This document shows positions 1 to 11,736 of a stretch of DNA of 64,000 nucleotides, one piece after another. The DNA is from Aquilaria yunnanensis (Eukaryota; Streptophyta; Magnoliopsida; Malvales; Thymelaeaceae), in the NCBI GenBank assembly GCA_039654915.1, contig CM077596.1, positions 51,644,501 through 51,708,500 on the forward strand, given 5' to 3'. The notes beneath the pieces are model-generated. The model did no database searches. It was not told the origin of the DNA and worked only from the letters and a program-made list of their open reading frames with translations. Each line of letters opens with the position of its first letter. The first letter of the stretch is position 1. A program made the position numbers and the translations under genes.

Positions 1-93
1 GATAAAATGCAAGCTTTTGTTCCTGAACCAGATCCAGCAATGATTCAGATAGACTGGACGCGACAGTCTTTCCCGAACAGTTCGATCCCATAA
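1..93 (+). CDS. C-terminal tail of an unidentified ORF, cut by window edge
   Basis: Frame 1 is open from the window edge for 30 codons and stops at TAA (91-93). The tail is rich in Pro, Gln and Asp and ends Asn-Ser-Ser-Ile-Pro. Its place upstream of the tandem repeats and 3' LTR suggests the last ORF of the Tat-like element, but 30 residues are too few to recognise a family, and chance openness is possible. Confidence 0.25.
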   Translation, partial: DKMQAFVPEPDPAMIQIDWTRQSFPNSSIP

Positions 94-650
94 TAGTCCT
101 CTACTAACCCTGTTGAAGTATTGTGGAAGAAGAAGTGATCCGATCCGTTTTGCTTGTTCTTTAGTTTTATTATCAGCATTTTCTTTCGTGTTTTAGTTTT
201 TCTTTCAGGGAATTTCTTTTTTTTATCTTATAAGATAGTTTCGTCCATGCTGATATTAAAACCATAGGACAATGCCTTTAGGTTGGAATGGCTGAGTAAA
301 GAGTAATTTTTATTGCTCTTGAGACGCATCCTATTAGGTCTACTAGGCATAACATTTTGGGATAGTTAAGCTTCAACCTTATTTGGATGACATATCTCTC
401 AAGCGAATCTATATTTACTGAAGAAAATATTAGATGAACCTTGGATATTGATTCCAAACATCCGTTCCCTTTACATAATTTGTTAGCGATATTGTCATCA
501 TCAAGATTCACTCATTTTATCGAAGTCTAAAGTTTCGCACTCGCCTATTATGCAAATTCACACTTTCGAAGAAAATTATTCCAATTCTAATTGCTTTCAT
601 ATAAATTTCGCTCAAGGTTTAAGGAGAGTTCCTTAACCTCATTCAATCAA
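94..650. other. Element interior without recognisable coding
   Basis: Between the ORF tail and the repeat array there is no ORF with a recognisable product. The sequence is moderately AT-rich. From about 600 it grades into degenerate copies of the array (the AACCTC motif at 634-639). Confidence 0.5.
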
Positions 651-1930
651 ATTTTCAAACGATAGGAAAGTCCTATCGTCGAGGTTAAAAGAATTTTCCT
701 TAACCTCAAAATCATCAATTTTCCTTCAAACGATAGGAGAGTTCCTATCATCGAGGTTCTAAGGTAGGGCCCTTAACCTCAAAATCATCAATCTTCCTTC
801 AAACGATAGGAGAGTTCCTATCGTCGAGGTTCTAAGGTAGGACCCTTAACCTCAAAACAATCAATTTTCCTTCAAATGATAGGAGAGTTCCTATCGTCGA
901 GGTTCTAAGGTAGGACCCTTAACCTCATTCAAACAATTTTCCTTCAAACGATAGGAGAGTTCCTATCATCGGGGTTCTAAGGTAGGGCCCTTAACCTCAA
1001 AATCATCAATCTTCCTTCAAACGATAGGAGAGTTCCTATCGTCGAGGTTCTAAGGTAAGACCCTTAACCTCAAAACAATCAATTTTCCTTCAAACGATAG
1101 GAGAGTTCTTGTCGTCGAGGTTCTAAGATAGGACCCTTAACCTCAAAATCATCAATTTTACTTCAAATGATAGGAGAGTTCCTATCGTCGAGGTTCTAAG
1201 GTAGGGCCCTTAACCTCAAAATCATCAATCTTCCTTCAAACGATAGGAGAGTTCCTATCGTCGAGGTTCTAAGGTAGGACCCTTAACCTCAAAACAATCA
1301 ATTTTCCTTCAAACGATAGGAGAGTTCCTATCGTCGAGGTTCTAAGGTAGGACCCTTAACCTCATTCAAACAATTTTCCTTCAAACGATAGGAGAGTTCC
1401 TATCGTCGAGGTTCTAAGGTAGGACCCTTAACCTCAAAACAATCAATTTTCCTTCAAACGATAGGAGAGTTCCTGTCGTCGAGGTTCTAAGGTAGGACCC
1501 TTAACCTCAAAATCATCAATTTTACTTCAAATGATAGGAGAGTTCCTATCGTTGAGGTTCTAAGGTAGGACCCTTAACCTCAAAATCATCAATTTTCCTT
1601 CAAATGATAGGAGAGTTCCTATCGTCGAGGTTCTAAGGTAGGACCCTTAACCTCAAAACAATCAATTTTACTTCAAATGATAGGATAGTTCCTATCGTCG
1701 AGGTTCTAAGGTAGGACCCTTAACCTCATTCAAACAATTTTCCTTCAAACGATAGGAGAGTTCCTATCGTCGAGGTTCTAAGGTAGGACCCTTAACCTCA
1801 AAACAATCAATTTTCCTTCAAACGATAGAAGAGTTCATATTGTCGAGGTTCTAAGGTAGGACCCTTAACCTCAAAATTATCAAATTTTCCCTTCAACGAT
1901 AGGAGAGTTCTTATCGCAGAGGCTAAAAAA
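651..1930 (+). repeat. 72-73 bp tandem array, about 18 units, with two hairpins per unit
   Basis: The GATAGG core recurs at 663, 732, 805, 878, 950, 1023, 1096, 1169, 1242, 1315, 1387, 1460, 1533, 1606, 1679, 1751, 1824 (variant) and 1898, a spacing of 72-73. Each unit holds a perfect 9 bp inverted repeat, ACGATAGGA and TCCTATCGT, around GAGT. A second pair, GAGGTT and AACCTC, follows about 15 bp apart. Spacer variants give 72 bp steps into 950, 1387 and 1751, which points to higher-order duplication of 5-6 unit blocks. A 73 bp period is not a multiple of three and stops occur in each unit, so it is not coding. Confidence 0.95.
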
Positions 1931-2046
1931 AAAAAAAAAAATTTCCTTAACCACATAGTTTAGGCGGCGAGAAGGTTCTCAATGGCTAGCTAAGACGGAC
2001 GAAATTTGGTAACTACTTTGCATACATCATGTCCCATGAAGCATGC

Positions 2047-2059
2047 AAAGGGGGGCAGC
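2047..2059 (+). other. Polypurine tract of the Tat-like element
   Basis: AAAGGGGGGCAGC lies immediately 5' of the LTR start TGTTAACACCC. This is the expected plus-strand primer site. The nested relative has the related minus-strand tract GCAAAGGAGGTAGC next to TGTTGACACCC (50147). Confidence 0.8.
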
Positions 2060-2568
2060 TGTTAACACCCAATTTCGTCCGGCCTTTTTTTAAAAAAAAT
2101 TTAAAAAAAAAAACTAATTAAAAAATTATTATTATTATTATTATTATTGCTAAAAAATTTTAATTATGTTAATTAGTTTAAAATATATTTTTATTTTGAG
2201 AAGATTTGATTTAAAATAATATATGTGTGAATATGTATGTGTTTGAAATAAAAATAAAATTTCAGAAAAAAATGACAAAAAAATTAAAAGTTTGAGGTAA
2301 AAATGACAAAATTGAGAAGTTTCGGACAAAATTGACAAATTCTGAAAGTTTCAGGAGCTTTGGGTAATTTTTCGCGTCAATTTTGGGCCTAAACGGACGT
2401 TTCTGGCCCAAATTGACAGAAAACGTTAAAATTGTCAAAATCAGAAGCTTCTGAGCTTATCCAGAGCTGGAGTAACGTAAAGGACTGAAACTGTCATTTT
2501 ACCAATTTAAAAGATAAGTTTGAGATTTTTTATTAATTTATCCGTCCACAGTTCAGCTAAGCTCCTTC

Positions 2569-2576
2569 TATAAATA
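2569..2576 (+). promoter_or_regulatory. TATA box of the LTR promoter
   Basis: TATAAATA is followed by a C run and the leader sequence. Its place about 510 bp into the LTR, upstream of a CT-rich leader, fits the U3/R border. Confidence 0.55.
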
Positions 2577-2739
2577 CCCCCCCAAATTCAGTGCTGAACA
2601 CACTGAAAATCAGAGAAAAAAGTTCAGAGCTCCGTTTTAAAAATAAAGAAAATTACAGCCTTATTCCCTAGCCTCTCCTCCTTCTGCCAGAAAGTCTCAA
2701 AATTTTATTTTTCTACGATTTGACCATCTCTTTCGTTTG

Positions 2740-2940
2740 ATCTCCTTCGTTGTTCTCTCTCTCTCTCTCCTCTCGTTTTCTCTCTCTTTCTCCTCCTGCC
2801 GTCACGCTGTCCACGCCGCCGTCGCCCCTCCGCCCACGCCTCGCCGCCCCACGCCCGTGCTCGCCTCCCTGCCGTGCCAGCTGCGCTTCGTCGCGTTTTC
2901 TGTTTTCCCAGCAAAACAGAATTTCAAATTCATTTCCCAA
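2740..2940. repeat. CT microsatellite and GC-rich leader inside the LTR
   Basis: A (CT)n run at about 2755-2790 is followed by a GC-rich patch (2795-2900), compositionally unlike the AT-rich remainder. Overlapping short ORFs on both strands here are low-complexity Arg/Ser/Pro translations and are not called as genes. Confidence 0.7.
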
Positions 2941-3859
2941 GGGTAAAACCTCCTTTCAGTCCTTCATCTTTTCAATTCTTTTCATTTTGGTCACTAATCT
3001 TTTTATTTTGTTTTTTTTTCAGAATTAATTACTAACTTTATTTTTTTACTTGTGTATTTATTTGTTTATTATTGTTATTGTTACTAACCTTTTTTTTTTT
3101 TTTGTTATTATTAACTTGTTAACTAACTTACTAACAACTAACTTTTAACATTATTATTGTTACTAACCTTTTAATTTTTGCATTATTACTAACTTTTATT
3201 ATTGTTAATTAATTTAATCAACTTGGTTAATTAACAATTAATTAATTTGGCTAAATTTTATTATTGTTGTTAATTAATTAATTTAATTAACTTGACTAAC
3301 TTTTTATTATTGTTGTTAACAATTAATTTAATTAAACTTGGCTAATTTTTATTATTGTTGTTAATTAATTTAATCTAACTTTTTACTAACCTTTTTTATT
3401 GTTATTAACTAACTAATCTAACTAATCTAACTATATTAATTGTGCTAACTTTTATTATTATTCTGTTATTAAAGTGGATGGCCAAAAAGCCCCACTTTAT
3501 TAATTGAATTTTTTTTTATGATTAAAAGATAAAAAAAGGAATTTTATGTGAATAATTTTCTAAAGGCTAATAAAAATTACTTTTTTTTTATTTTGAAACA
3601 AAGTTTTTATTCCTTTTAATAAACAAACATAATGAAATAATTTAAAAATAAAATAAATAAATAAATAAACATAAAATCATTCTTTTAATACATCTTTAAA
3701 ATTAATAATTAATGAAATAAAAAAAAATTAAAACTCCATGACCAAATGATCCGCCAGGATCCATGGCTCGGAAATATTTTTAAATAAAATATATAAATAA
3801 ATTTTTTCTTTATAAAAAATAAAAAAAAACTTTAGACTAATATATTAATTATCTATTAA

Positions 3860-4165
3860 TATATAATTTTTTTTTAGTTTTCTTTATTAATAAAAAGAAT
3901 AAAAAGCGTAAAATTTTTGGGTTAATATTTTTCAGAAATATTTTATTTATTTTAAAATATAACTTTTTTTAGTTTTCTTTATTAATAAAAAGAATAAAAA
4001 GAGTAAATTTTGAGTTAATATTTTTCAATAATATTTTATTTATTTCTTTTAAAATATAATTTTTTTTAGTTTTCTTTATTAATAAAAAGAATGAAAAGAA
4101 TAAAAATTTTGGGTTAATATTTTATTCAGTAATATTTTACTTATTAAAAGATATAACTTTTTGTT
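3860..4165. repeat. Three tandem copies of an about 96 bp AT-rich unit
   Basis: The motif AGTTTTCTTTATTAATAAAA recurs at 3876, 3971 and 4068. Each is followed by a GGGTTAATATTTTTCAG-like segment. This is an internal LTR expansion with no coding potential. Confidence 0.85.
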
Positions 4166-4790
4166 TCCTTTATAAAAATCTTAATCAAATAATTTCAAAA
4201 TAATACAAAATAAAACAAAAATAATTGAATTTTCTCTTAAATATTTTTGACTTATTGATTAGATATATTTTCAGAAATATAAATTAAAATTAAAAAAAAT
4301 CTTTCATCAAACAAAGAAGAATATAAAAAATAAAAATATCAAGACTTTTGTTTTAAAGTACATATAAGTTTTCGGTTAAATAATCTTTTATTCCAAAATA
4401 AATTAAATAAATATCAAAAATTTTCTTCTTTTGTTTAAAATATACATATAAATTTTTGATTCTCTTAATAAAACAATTAATTTTGGTTAATCTTTTATAA
4501 AAAAAATAAAAATAATAATAAAAAAATTTTAAAAAAAATAATAAAAAAAAATAAAAAAATTTTTAGTTCATGGTATATTGGCTGGAAACTGTCTCGTGCC
4601 CGCTTTTGAGCTGCTTCACCTGGTGAAGAGGGTCTGGCTGAGTAACAACGCCCCGTACCATGATCAAAATTTTTATTTTTAAACTCTTTAATTCTTTTAA
4701 ATTAACTTCTTATTAAATAAAAATTAATTATTTTTGTTAATTCTTTTATAAATTGAGTAATCCTTTAAAATAATAAATATCTTTCATTAA

Positions 4791-5180
4791 ACAAGAAAAC
4801 AAAAAAAGTAAACAAGAAAAATAAAAGAAAGATAAGAAAAATAAAAGAAAGATAAGAAAGAAAAATAAAAGAAAGATAAGAAAGAAAAGAAAGATAAAAA
4901 AAAATAAAAGAAAAGATAAGAAAAAGAAAAGAAAGATAAAAAGAAATAAAAGAAAAGATAAGAAAAAGAAAAGAAAGATAAGAAAGAAAAATAAAAGAAA
5001 GATAAGATAAAGAAAAGAAAGGAAAGATAAGAAAAAGAAAGGAAAGATAAAAGAAAGAAAAAGAAAAAGAAAAGAAAGAAAGAAAAGAATAAAAAAGAAA
5101 GAAAAGAAAAGAAATTAAAAAAAAATAAGTAAAAAAGAAGAAAAAGAAAGAAAGTAAAAAAAGAAGTAAAAATATAAAGA
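4791..5180. repeat. Polypurine (AAGAAAGATA)n microsatellite
   Basis: About 390 bp of almost pure A/G with the plus-strand motif AAGAAAGATAAG, interrupted only by scattered T. It lies inside the LTR and probably arose by replication slippage. Confidence 0.9.
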
Positions 5181-5804
5181 TAAATTTTTTAGTTAGTATT
5201 AAAAATCATTCATAAACAAAAAGAATTACCATTTAAAAATTAATTTCATAATAATAAGAATTAAATAATTACGATAAATCAATTTCCATATCCGGATGAT
5301 CCGGCAGGATCTACGGTTTAGAAAATATCAAACTTTTTAAAATAAATAAATTAAATAAAAAGATAAAAATCCATATTTTTTTACAATATGGATAAAATTG
5401 TTTAAAATTTCACCAAATTCCGTGTCCAAATGACTCGGCAGAGTCAATGGTTCGGAATCAAAATCTTCCGTGTCCAAATGACTCGGCAGAGTCTATGGTT
5501 CGGAAGTATCAAATTTTATATAAATTAATTTAAAAATCCGCATCCGATTAATTCAGTTAAAATTTCTAGTTTGAAAATTAACTGAATATTTTCTAAAAGC
5601 AAAGCAAAACAAAATTAAAATCAACTACGGTGCCAATTTTGGGCGCTATAACAAAGTTGTTTTAGCGTAACCGTACTCCCGATCCCCGAACTCTCGCAGA
5701 CCAATTTTAAGGTGTCCAATCGACCTAGGTGAAACAGATTGGTGGCGACTCCCGAAAACCCGACGTTGCCACAAGCACAATTGACATTTTTATTGTTATC
5801 AGCA

Positions 5805-6345
5805 ACAACTGGATGTGAAATTGTATTAAACTGGAAGTGAAATATATTAAACTGTGTGATATATGAGTTAATTGGAAATGATTAAACTAGAAGTAAAATG
5901 TACTCCCTCTGTCCCAATTTACTTGAAACGTATTCCTTTTCGGAAAGTCCCAAAAGGTTGAAACGTTTCCTCTTTTGGAAAAATTTAAAAAATTAAATTA
6001 TCATTTTACACAATACCCACTAAAGACTCTTTTTTTAATCTCCACTCAATCTCTCACTGCACAAAACCCAAAAAAGAATCTTTTCTTTTTTAATCATTAT
6101 TTAAACTTTTACTACATAAAAAAATAACACAAATTATATACACCTTAATCTTCATGCTCAGACAAATGTTTCAACTAAAATGGAATGAAGGTAGTATTAA
6201 ATTGTGTGAGATATGTGTTAATTGGAAGTGAATTGTATTAATCTGTGTGAGATATGTGTTAAACTGGGAGTCAAATATATTAAACTATATGAGATATGCA
6301 GTAAACTGAAAGTAAAATGTATTAAACTGTGTGTGCAGCTCTCTG
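5805..6345. repeat. 41-42 bp degenerate tandem array, split by a MITE
   Basis: Units resemble TATTAAACTGTGTGAGATAT followed by GTGTTAAACTGGAAGTGAAA. Copies lie left of the MITE (about 5820-5900) and right of it (6195-6345). No function is visible. Confidence 0.75.
5903..6194. mobile_element. Stowaway-like MITE
   Basis: The left end CTCCCTCTGTCCCAATTTAC matches, with mismatches, the reverse complement of the right end (CTACCTTCATTCCATTTTAG). Both are flanked by TA (5901-5902, 6195-6196), the target duplication of Tc1/mariner MITEs. CTCCCTCYGTCCC is the known plant Stowaway terminus. The element is non-coding, 292 bp, and inserted in the 41-42 bp array. Confidence 0.85.
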
Positions 6346-7036
6346 ACTATGATTAACTATGCAAAAAAAATGAATTAATAAAATTATTTTAAATAATTAT
6401 CATATTTATCATATTATCTTTATTGTTTCCTTAAGACTATCTTTACAAATGAATTCAAATTCAAAAGGTTCCATAATTAAAACTTTTGAAAAGAGAAAAT
6501 AAGAAACGAAGGCTTGCATATAATGGAATTAAATAAAAAAGAAAATGTTTATAACTAAAATTCCATAATTAAAAATTTTAAACAAAGTTAATATCCAATT
6601 AGTACCCAATTAAATCTTACACACTTAACGCATAAATCTACCATAAATGAAAAAATTAAATGGAAATTGGGCATTTTTAATGCAATCTAGTGTGAGCACG
6701 TACACTTAAGTGCATTTCAGAATTTGCGTAGTTTAACAAGGTATAGTGGCTTATGAGGAAAGAAAGTCATTTTAACTAAGCCAGGCCACGAGGAGTATTT
6801 TGGTGATTTGTCATAACATGTAAAAATATAAACTCCATACATGAATAATTTTTTTAAGTAATTAATTTTTTATAATTTTTTTCTACAACCAACCCAATAA
6901 AAGAAAATCAATATAGCTTTTTTTTTAAAAAAAAGTGCTTTAAAAGTACAATTTAGGCTTCTTAAAGTTTCAAGTTTTAATTTAGCATACACGTTTAATG
7001 AATAACCATTGAAAGTTAAAATAAGGGTTTGAATTA
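6346..7036. other. AT-rich spacer, nothing recognised
   Basis: No ORF of interest, no clear repeat and no RNA gene was seen. Confidence 0.5.
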
Positions 7037-7152
7037 TGTAACGGACGACAGATATCATGGATGAATCTAGGTTATCCGTGACTGTGGGACCTACATGGGC
7101 CCCACAATTACGGACGGTCTAGATCCGTCTATGACATCTATCGTTTGTCACA
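7037..7152. mobile_element. Small inverted-repeat (MITE-like) element
   Basis: The left arm TGTAACGGACGACAGATATC and right arm (ending ATCTATCGTTTGTCACA) are imperfect inverted repeats that continue almost to a centre near GTGGGACCTACATGGGCCCCAC. TA flanks both ends (7035-7036, 7153-7154). Length (116 bp) and TA flanks fit a tiny TA-inserting MITE, but TA is common in this AT-rich DNA. Confidence 0.5.
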
Positions 7153-7154
7153 TA

Positions 7155-10100
7155 CAAGTTTTCCTTAAAATAATATATTAAATAATTGATGATGCATTAT
7201 CCTTAGTATATGATGCATTGACATTAGATAATACATCTTCACATACGAGCACACAGTAGAAGACGGAACATAGAGACCTACAAAAGATTCTTCAATGCTT
7301 AAGTTAGTAAAAATTTTAAATAAAGCATGAATACCAAAGAAGTGATATCATAACTCATAAATAAATAGTGATGATGGATTTAATGTCATTGTATAAAGTG
7401 TTACTTTTCGTACCCACTGTATTGTAGAATTGTAGAATTAGTGAGACATTTGTCCTATGGTGGGACCCACGAGTGACCTTTTCATGGGAAATGAAGCATT
7501 AGACCTTTGTCACAGTCTTAACCATTTTGGGCCTTAAGTCATTTTGGGTTTTTTAGGCTTTGCCCTAACTGAATAATACTTGGGTGGGTATAATCAGTAA
7601 TACATTATTTAAATTGAAACCAACACCAAAGTAGTATGTTTTTTATAAAATTTCTTTCACAAAATAATGTAGTACAAATAATAATTGAGTTCGATTAATC
7701 ATGGAGTTTCCTTTAGGATATAATATCATGGGGAGTCCAATCTGTGTTTTTGTTCTCTTAGTCTATCTCTACCTATTTGTAGACGTGGATATCAAAATTA
7801 CTCATATTATTCACGAGAGTTCTATTCAAAATATGGTGTTCAAATTTTTAGGACGTATAAATGTAAGGCTTGTAGTTGAGCTAATTATCTATATATTTTA
7901 CTCTAGCATTTGTTTGTAGATACTATACAACTCATGATTAATGAGATGTGGTCAGTTGCCAAAACCACAAAAATAATTCTGGTATCACTGACAACTCAGA
8001 ATAAATAAATTTGTAATATAATAGTGAAAACTAGGTCGAATCCCAAAGAAAATTTTTTAACCGAAGGCTTTCTGTCAGAAAACTGAAATAAAATGTTAGG
8101 AGTTTTCTTGAATTGAATGCTAAAATAAATTAACTATAGAATCAAAATAAAATTAACTAATACTAAAAATGTTCAGCTCAGGGTTGATTATCTATTCTAG
8201 TTATGCAGTTGATTATCGAAAGAAAATATTTCTTCAATCCAAGCGAATAAACAAGATTCTCTTTAAAGCTAAAAAGAATACAAAAAAATTCAACAGTAAA
8301 AATAACCAGAAAAAGCTTTAGATTAATTTCTTAATTTAGAGTAATTAGATATTGAAAAACAATTTCTAATAAACCCAAAATTAGCATTAAGGACAATGAA
8401 CAAAAGTTTATTTCAGACAATAATCCAAAAGCTTAAACAATTTAACCTGTCTTATTTCTATGTATGAACTAACCAGAAATAAAAGTAATCTTCAGTCAAT
8501 TCACTTGCTTCTAAATCAAATTCTTCATCTACGTGGTTGAAAAAAAAATTAAGCAGATTTGTAATCGCATAACCAATCCAACAAACGAGAACATGAAAAT
8601 TAATTGTAATAAATCTTAACAACAAAAAAATAAATACTTGAATTTAAAGAAAGTTTTAACAAGAAAAATCAATCCTTACAACCAGTGTTGGCGATGAAAA
8701 TTGTCCCCTTAAACTGAACTAGAAAATTACTCATTTATGATTAGAAGAAAAACAAAGAATGATAATAATAAAAAAAACTAAAATTGCAAAAAAGAGAGAG
8801 AGAGAGGAGGAATAGGCGTCCAGCGAGAAAAAGAGGAGGCTATGGTGCAGCTGCCACTTTAAACACCTAAAAAAATTAAACTAGTGTGCTAAACTCATAA
8901 AATCTCTCTAAACTTTTTATATTGTTACAATATTACCCCACACAAATAAAAAGATTCAAACTAAATAAAAGGTTTCAAAGTTGAAAACCAAGAAATGCTT
9001 CAGAACAACAGCAACAACTTCAAGCTAAGATTCGACCTTGATGCAATCATTATTTCTTAAAACTCAAAGTATGAGAGTTGTAGAGCTCTTTCTTAGCTTC
9101 GACACAATACCTAATCACATAAAACGAGCATCTACAGCCAAAGATATGCTCAAAATACCGCAACTGCTTCCGAATCAGCAATGACGCGTAAATCACGACT
9201 TTGAAGCTAAATTTGATCCCTTAATGTGCAAACTGGATTTTATGATCTACATATGATTTATAGCTCCGGATGTCAGATTTCCAATAAATAAAGAATCACT
9301 CAATTCCGATCTCTGTAGCTCAATATATGATTTTTCTATTAGAACATCACCAATTTGTCAAAATCCTAAAAGAACACAACCAAATTAAAACTTGCAAAAT
9401 TGTAAATTAAATTCACTTTCAATTAATTGAGTCTAGATATGCTCTAAGCTATAAAACATAGTCAAAATATATGTTTAAGGTTCAAAATATATTAAAACAT
9501 ACTAAATATGAGAAAAATAAATATAATAAATATAAGCTTATCAAGATGAACAATCTTCTATTAAAAATGAATAATACTTCACCTGTCTTACATTTTTTGT
9601 ATCATTTACTATTTTGGACCATACAAGATCTTTGCACCATTTCCATATTTAATAAGTTACTTCTAAAGTAGCATTTAAATATTCAAATATTCTATTTTTC
9701 TTAATTTGTGTACGAAGTAAAGGCTTAAAGGTGGAAAGGAGAACCAATTTTTTACTCTTTTTTAATCTCCATGCAAAATTCAAATGTTTACAGAAGTAGT
9801 AATAATTAAACACAAGGGTGGAGATCAGGAGGGGCTGGGGGTGTCTCCCTCCCCCGAAAATATTTTTCATACTTATTTATATAATGTATATTTTATAACG
9901 TATTTTAAAAATTAAAGAGTAAATATATATATTCACTGAATTAAATACTGAAGTATATTGCTTACTGTGTACTGTATTTTCACGTTTTTTCATTTTACTG
10001 TGCAGTATACCGCTGTATTTCATAGTATAACACATACTATGCACTTTTTATATGTATTTTGTCAAAAAACTGCAGTATATCGTAAATATTGTGTGGTATA

Positions 10101-11412
10101 TACAACAATATTTAATTTTTTGCCCCTATTTTTTTTACATCAAAATATCACAAATATATAAAACATTAAAATAAAAATAACACACATATCATAAAATAAA
10201 AGTTTACTTTTAATTTTTTTTGTTACTTTTCTTAATTAATATAAAAAAATTAATGGATGGTATTATTTATATTTATAGTATATGCAAAGTATATGGATGG
10301 TATTATTTATATTTATAGTATATCAATAAAATTTTTTTATATTATTTATTTTGCTCCATATATAACATTTTTTATGTTTTTTGTATTAAAAAAATATCTT
10401 TTATCATATATATTTTATTTATATTTGAAAAATTATAATGAGAAAAATTAGAATGCATATAAAATGTGTAAAAATAAGTTATTAAACAAATTATGTCATC
10501 TTAAAATAATATTATAATATTTTTTTTTGTGAAAATAGTAACAATATGCGATGCGATATACCATACGGTATACCTTAAAAATTCAGGGTGCGGTATACCT
10601 TGCGGTACACACACACGCACAAATAGAAAAAAACATAAAAGTACTGCTTTAAATTTTTTTTTCATGTAAAAAAAGTATGCTTTTGTGTGTATCAAAATAA
10701 CTTGACAATATGTTTTAAAAATGTACTCTTAAATGAAGATGTCTACCTCTTGCCCAGTTTTATCCTTCCAAAGTTGAAATTTCCACTATTAAATTGCGTC
10801 TCAACACAACAATTAAAAACTACCAACTTACAGTCAGTCCACCACAACAATATTTTGTAAGTTGGAAGTTACAATTGTTTATAACTTCTTCAAATTTCAT
10901 GTAGCTCACTCTTAATTTCTATGATTTTTTTTATTTTTAATTTTATTTCTAATCCATGAAAGACTCAAATTATAATTTTAATATATGTTTCATGTAATTT
11001 GGAAAAAATTGTTCTGATATAAATTTTATATTAAAATGCCCTAAATTCAGCCTCCTAACCTGAGCTTTGTCATTAATTAAACACACAACCTAATATTAGA
11101 CACACTTGAATTTGAGTTAGTATATGCAATAGATATGAAGGATCGATCGGAAATAAAGAGGGTGTAGTTCATTTTTTTTCCACCAAAAGCAAAGCTAAAA
11201 TTATATAATGATATTTTTTAAATTTTTTTTGACCCATAATTAATATATAATTTTTATTTTTAATGTTATGGTATATAAAAGTAAAATTTATTTCCATAAA
11301 TAATAAATTAAAGCTTGTAGTTTTCTAATATATATACTTTTAATTTTTTTAGAAAACAATAAATAGATAATTTTTAAATTAAACTTAGGTTAAAAAAACA
11401 GGGTTTAATTAA
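7155..11412. other. AT-rich intergenic region without recognised genes
   Basis: No coding region could be supported. Visible items are a short (GA)n at about 8793-8806, a 30 bp direct repeat TGGATGGTATTATTTATATT... at 10253 and 10293 (period 40), and palindromic GGTATACC motifs near 10560-10605 that may mark a decayed DNA transposon. The last kilobase is the presumed CNL promoter region; no convincing core promoter element stood out. Confidence 0.5.
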
Positions 11413-11736
11413 TTGGGGACAGTGGGAGGCTGGGAGCGACACGCAGACGGAAGCCAGAAAGAGAGGCTCTCCTTTTGTTTTCCATTGCTGTGCTTGAGGC
11501 ATTTTGAAGCAAAGCATTGCCTTAAGCTTCTCAAAAGTTCAACGTCTAAATTTTCCTGTTTCTTTAGCCTTCTCCATCAACGTCCCTGTCTCCGCTCTCT
11601 TCTCAGCAACTCTAACGCAACCGAACCAAACCGGAGCTTGGTTCTCGACGCTCCTTGTCCCAACCGTCGATATCTTGTCTTTTGAATCTTTGTCTCTTCT
11701 CTGCGCTTGTGTGCTTCGAGTCCTTCTGACAAACAG

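Larger units (their letters stand above)
3748..5493 (+). repeat. Four copies of a small stem-loop motif in the LTR
   Basis: Stem-loops lie at 3748-3761 (GATCC GCCA GGATC), 5298-5311 (GATCC GGCA GGATC), 5432-5445 and 5480-5493 (both GACTC GGCA GAGTC). Each is preceded by an A-rich TG and followed by an ATGG/ACGG-(T/C)T-CGGAA-like flank. The stem changes between classes are compensatory in both altered pairs. Confidence 0.8.
1..5773 (+). mobile_element. Tat/Ogre-like LTR retrotransposon, 3' part only
   Basis: The 3' end of a large plus-strand LTR element. In order: non-coding interior, a hairpin-rich tandem array (651-1930), a polypurine tract (2047-2059), and a 3' LTR from TGTTAACACCC to GTTGCCACA (2060-5773). 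Long LTRs and tandem repeats just upstream of the 3' LTR are known features of the Tat/Ogre branch of Ty3/gypsy; lineage assignment is inference because no pol domain lies in the window. The 5' LTR and 5' target-site copy are outside. The last 145 bp of the LTR are clearly similar to the minus strand of 55708-55865, the LTR end of the nested element at 47262-57619, so both belong to one broad family. Confidence 0.7.
2060..5773 (+). repeat. 3' LTR of the Tat-like element (3.7 kb)
   Basis: It starts TGTTAACACCC after the polypurine tract and ends GTTGCCACA. It contains a TATA box at 2569, a CT-rich and then GC-rich leader (2740-2900), long AT-rich stretches, a three-copy repeat of about 96 bp (3860-4165), a structured island (4568-4663), a polypurine microsatellite (4791-5180) and four short stem-loops (3748-5493). 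The 3' edge is set by similarity to the LTR end at 55708; the 5' LTR is not visible for comparison. Confidence 0.75.

Noticed and set aside
651..1930. Regular direct repeats suggested a CRISPR array
   Set aside because: The whole 72-73 bp unit repeats, there are no unique spacers, and the setting is a plant LTR retrotransposon.
2705..3028. Overlapping 60-90 codon ORFs on both strands
   Set aside because: They come from CT- and GC-rich low-complexity LTR leader sequence; products are Arg/Ser/Pro-rich and mutually overlapping.
10530..10620. GGTATACC palindromes suggesting a transposon end
   Set aside because: No matching second terminus or target duplication could be found by eye.
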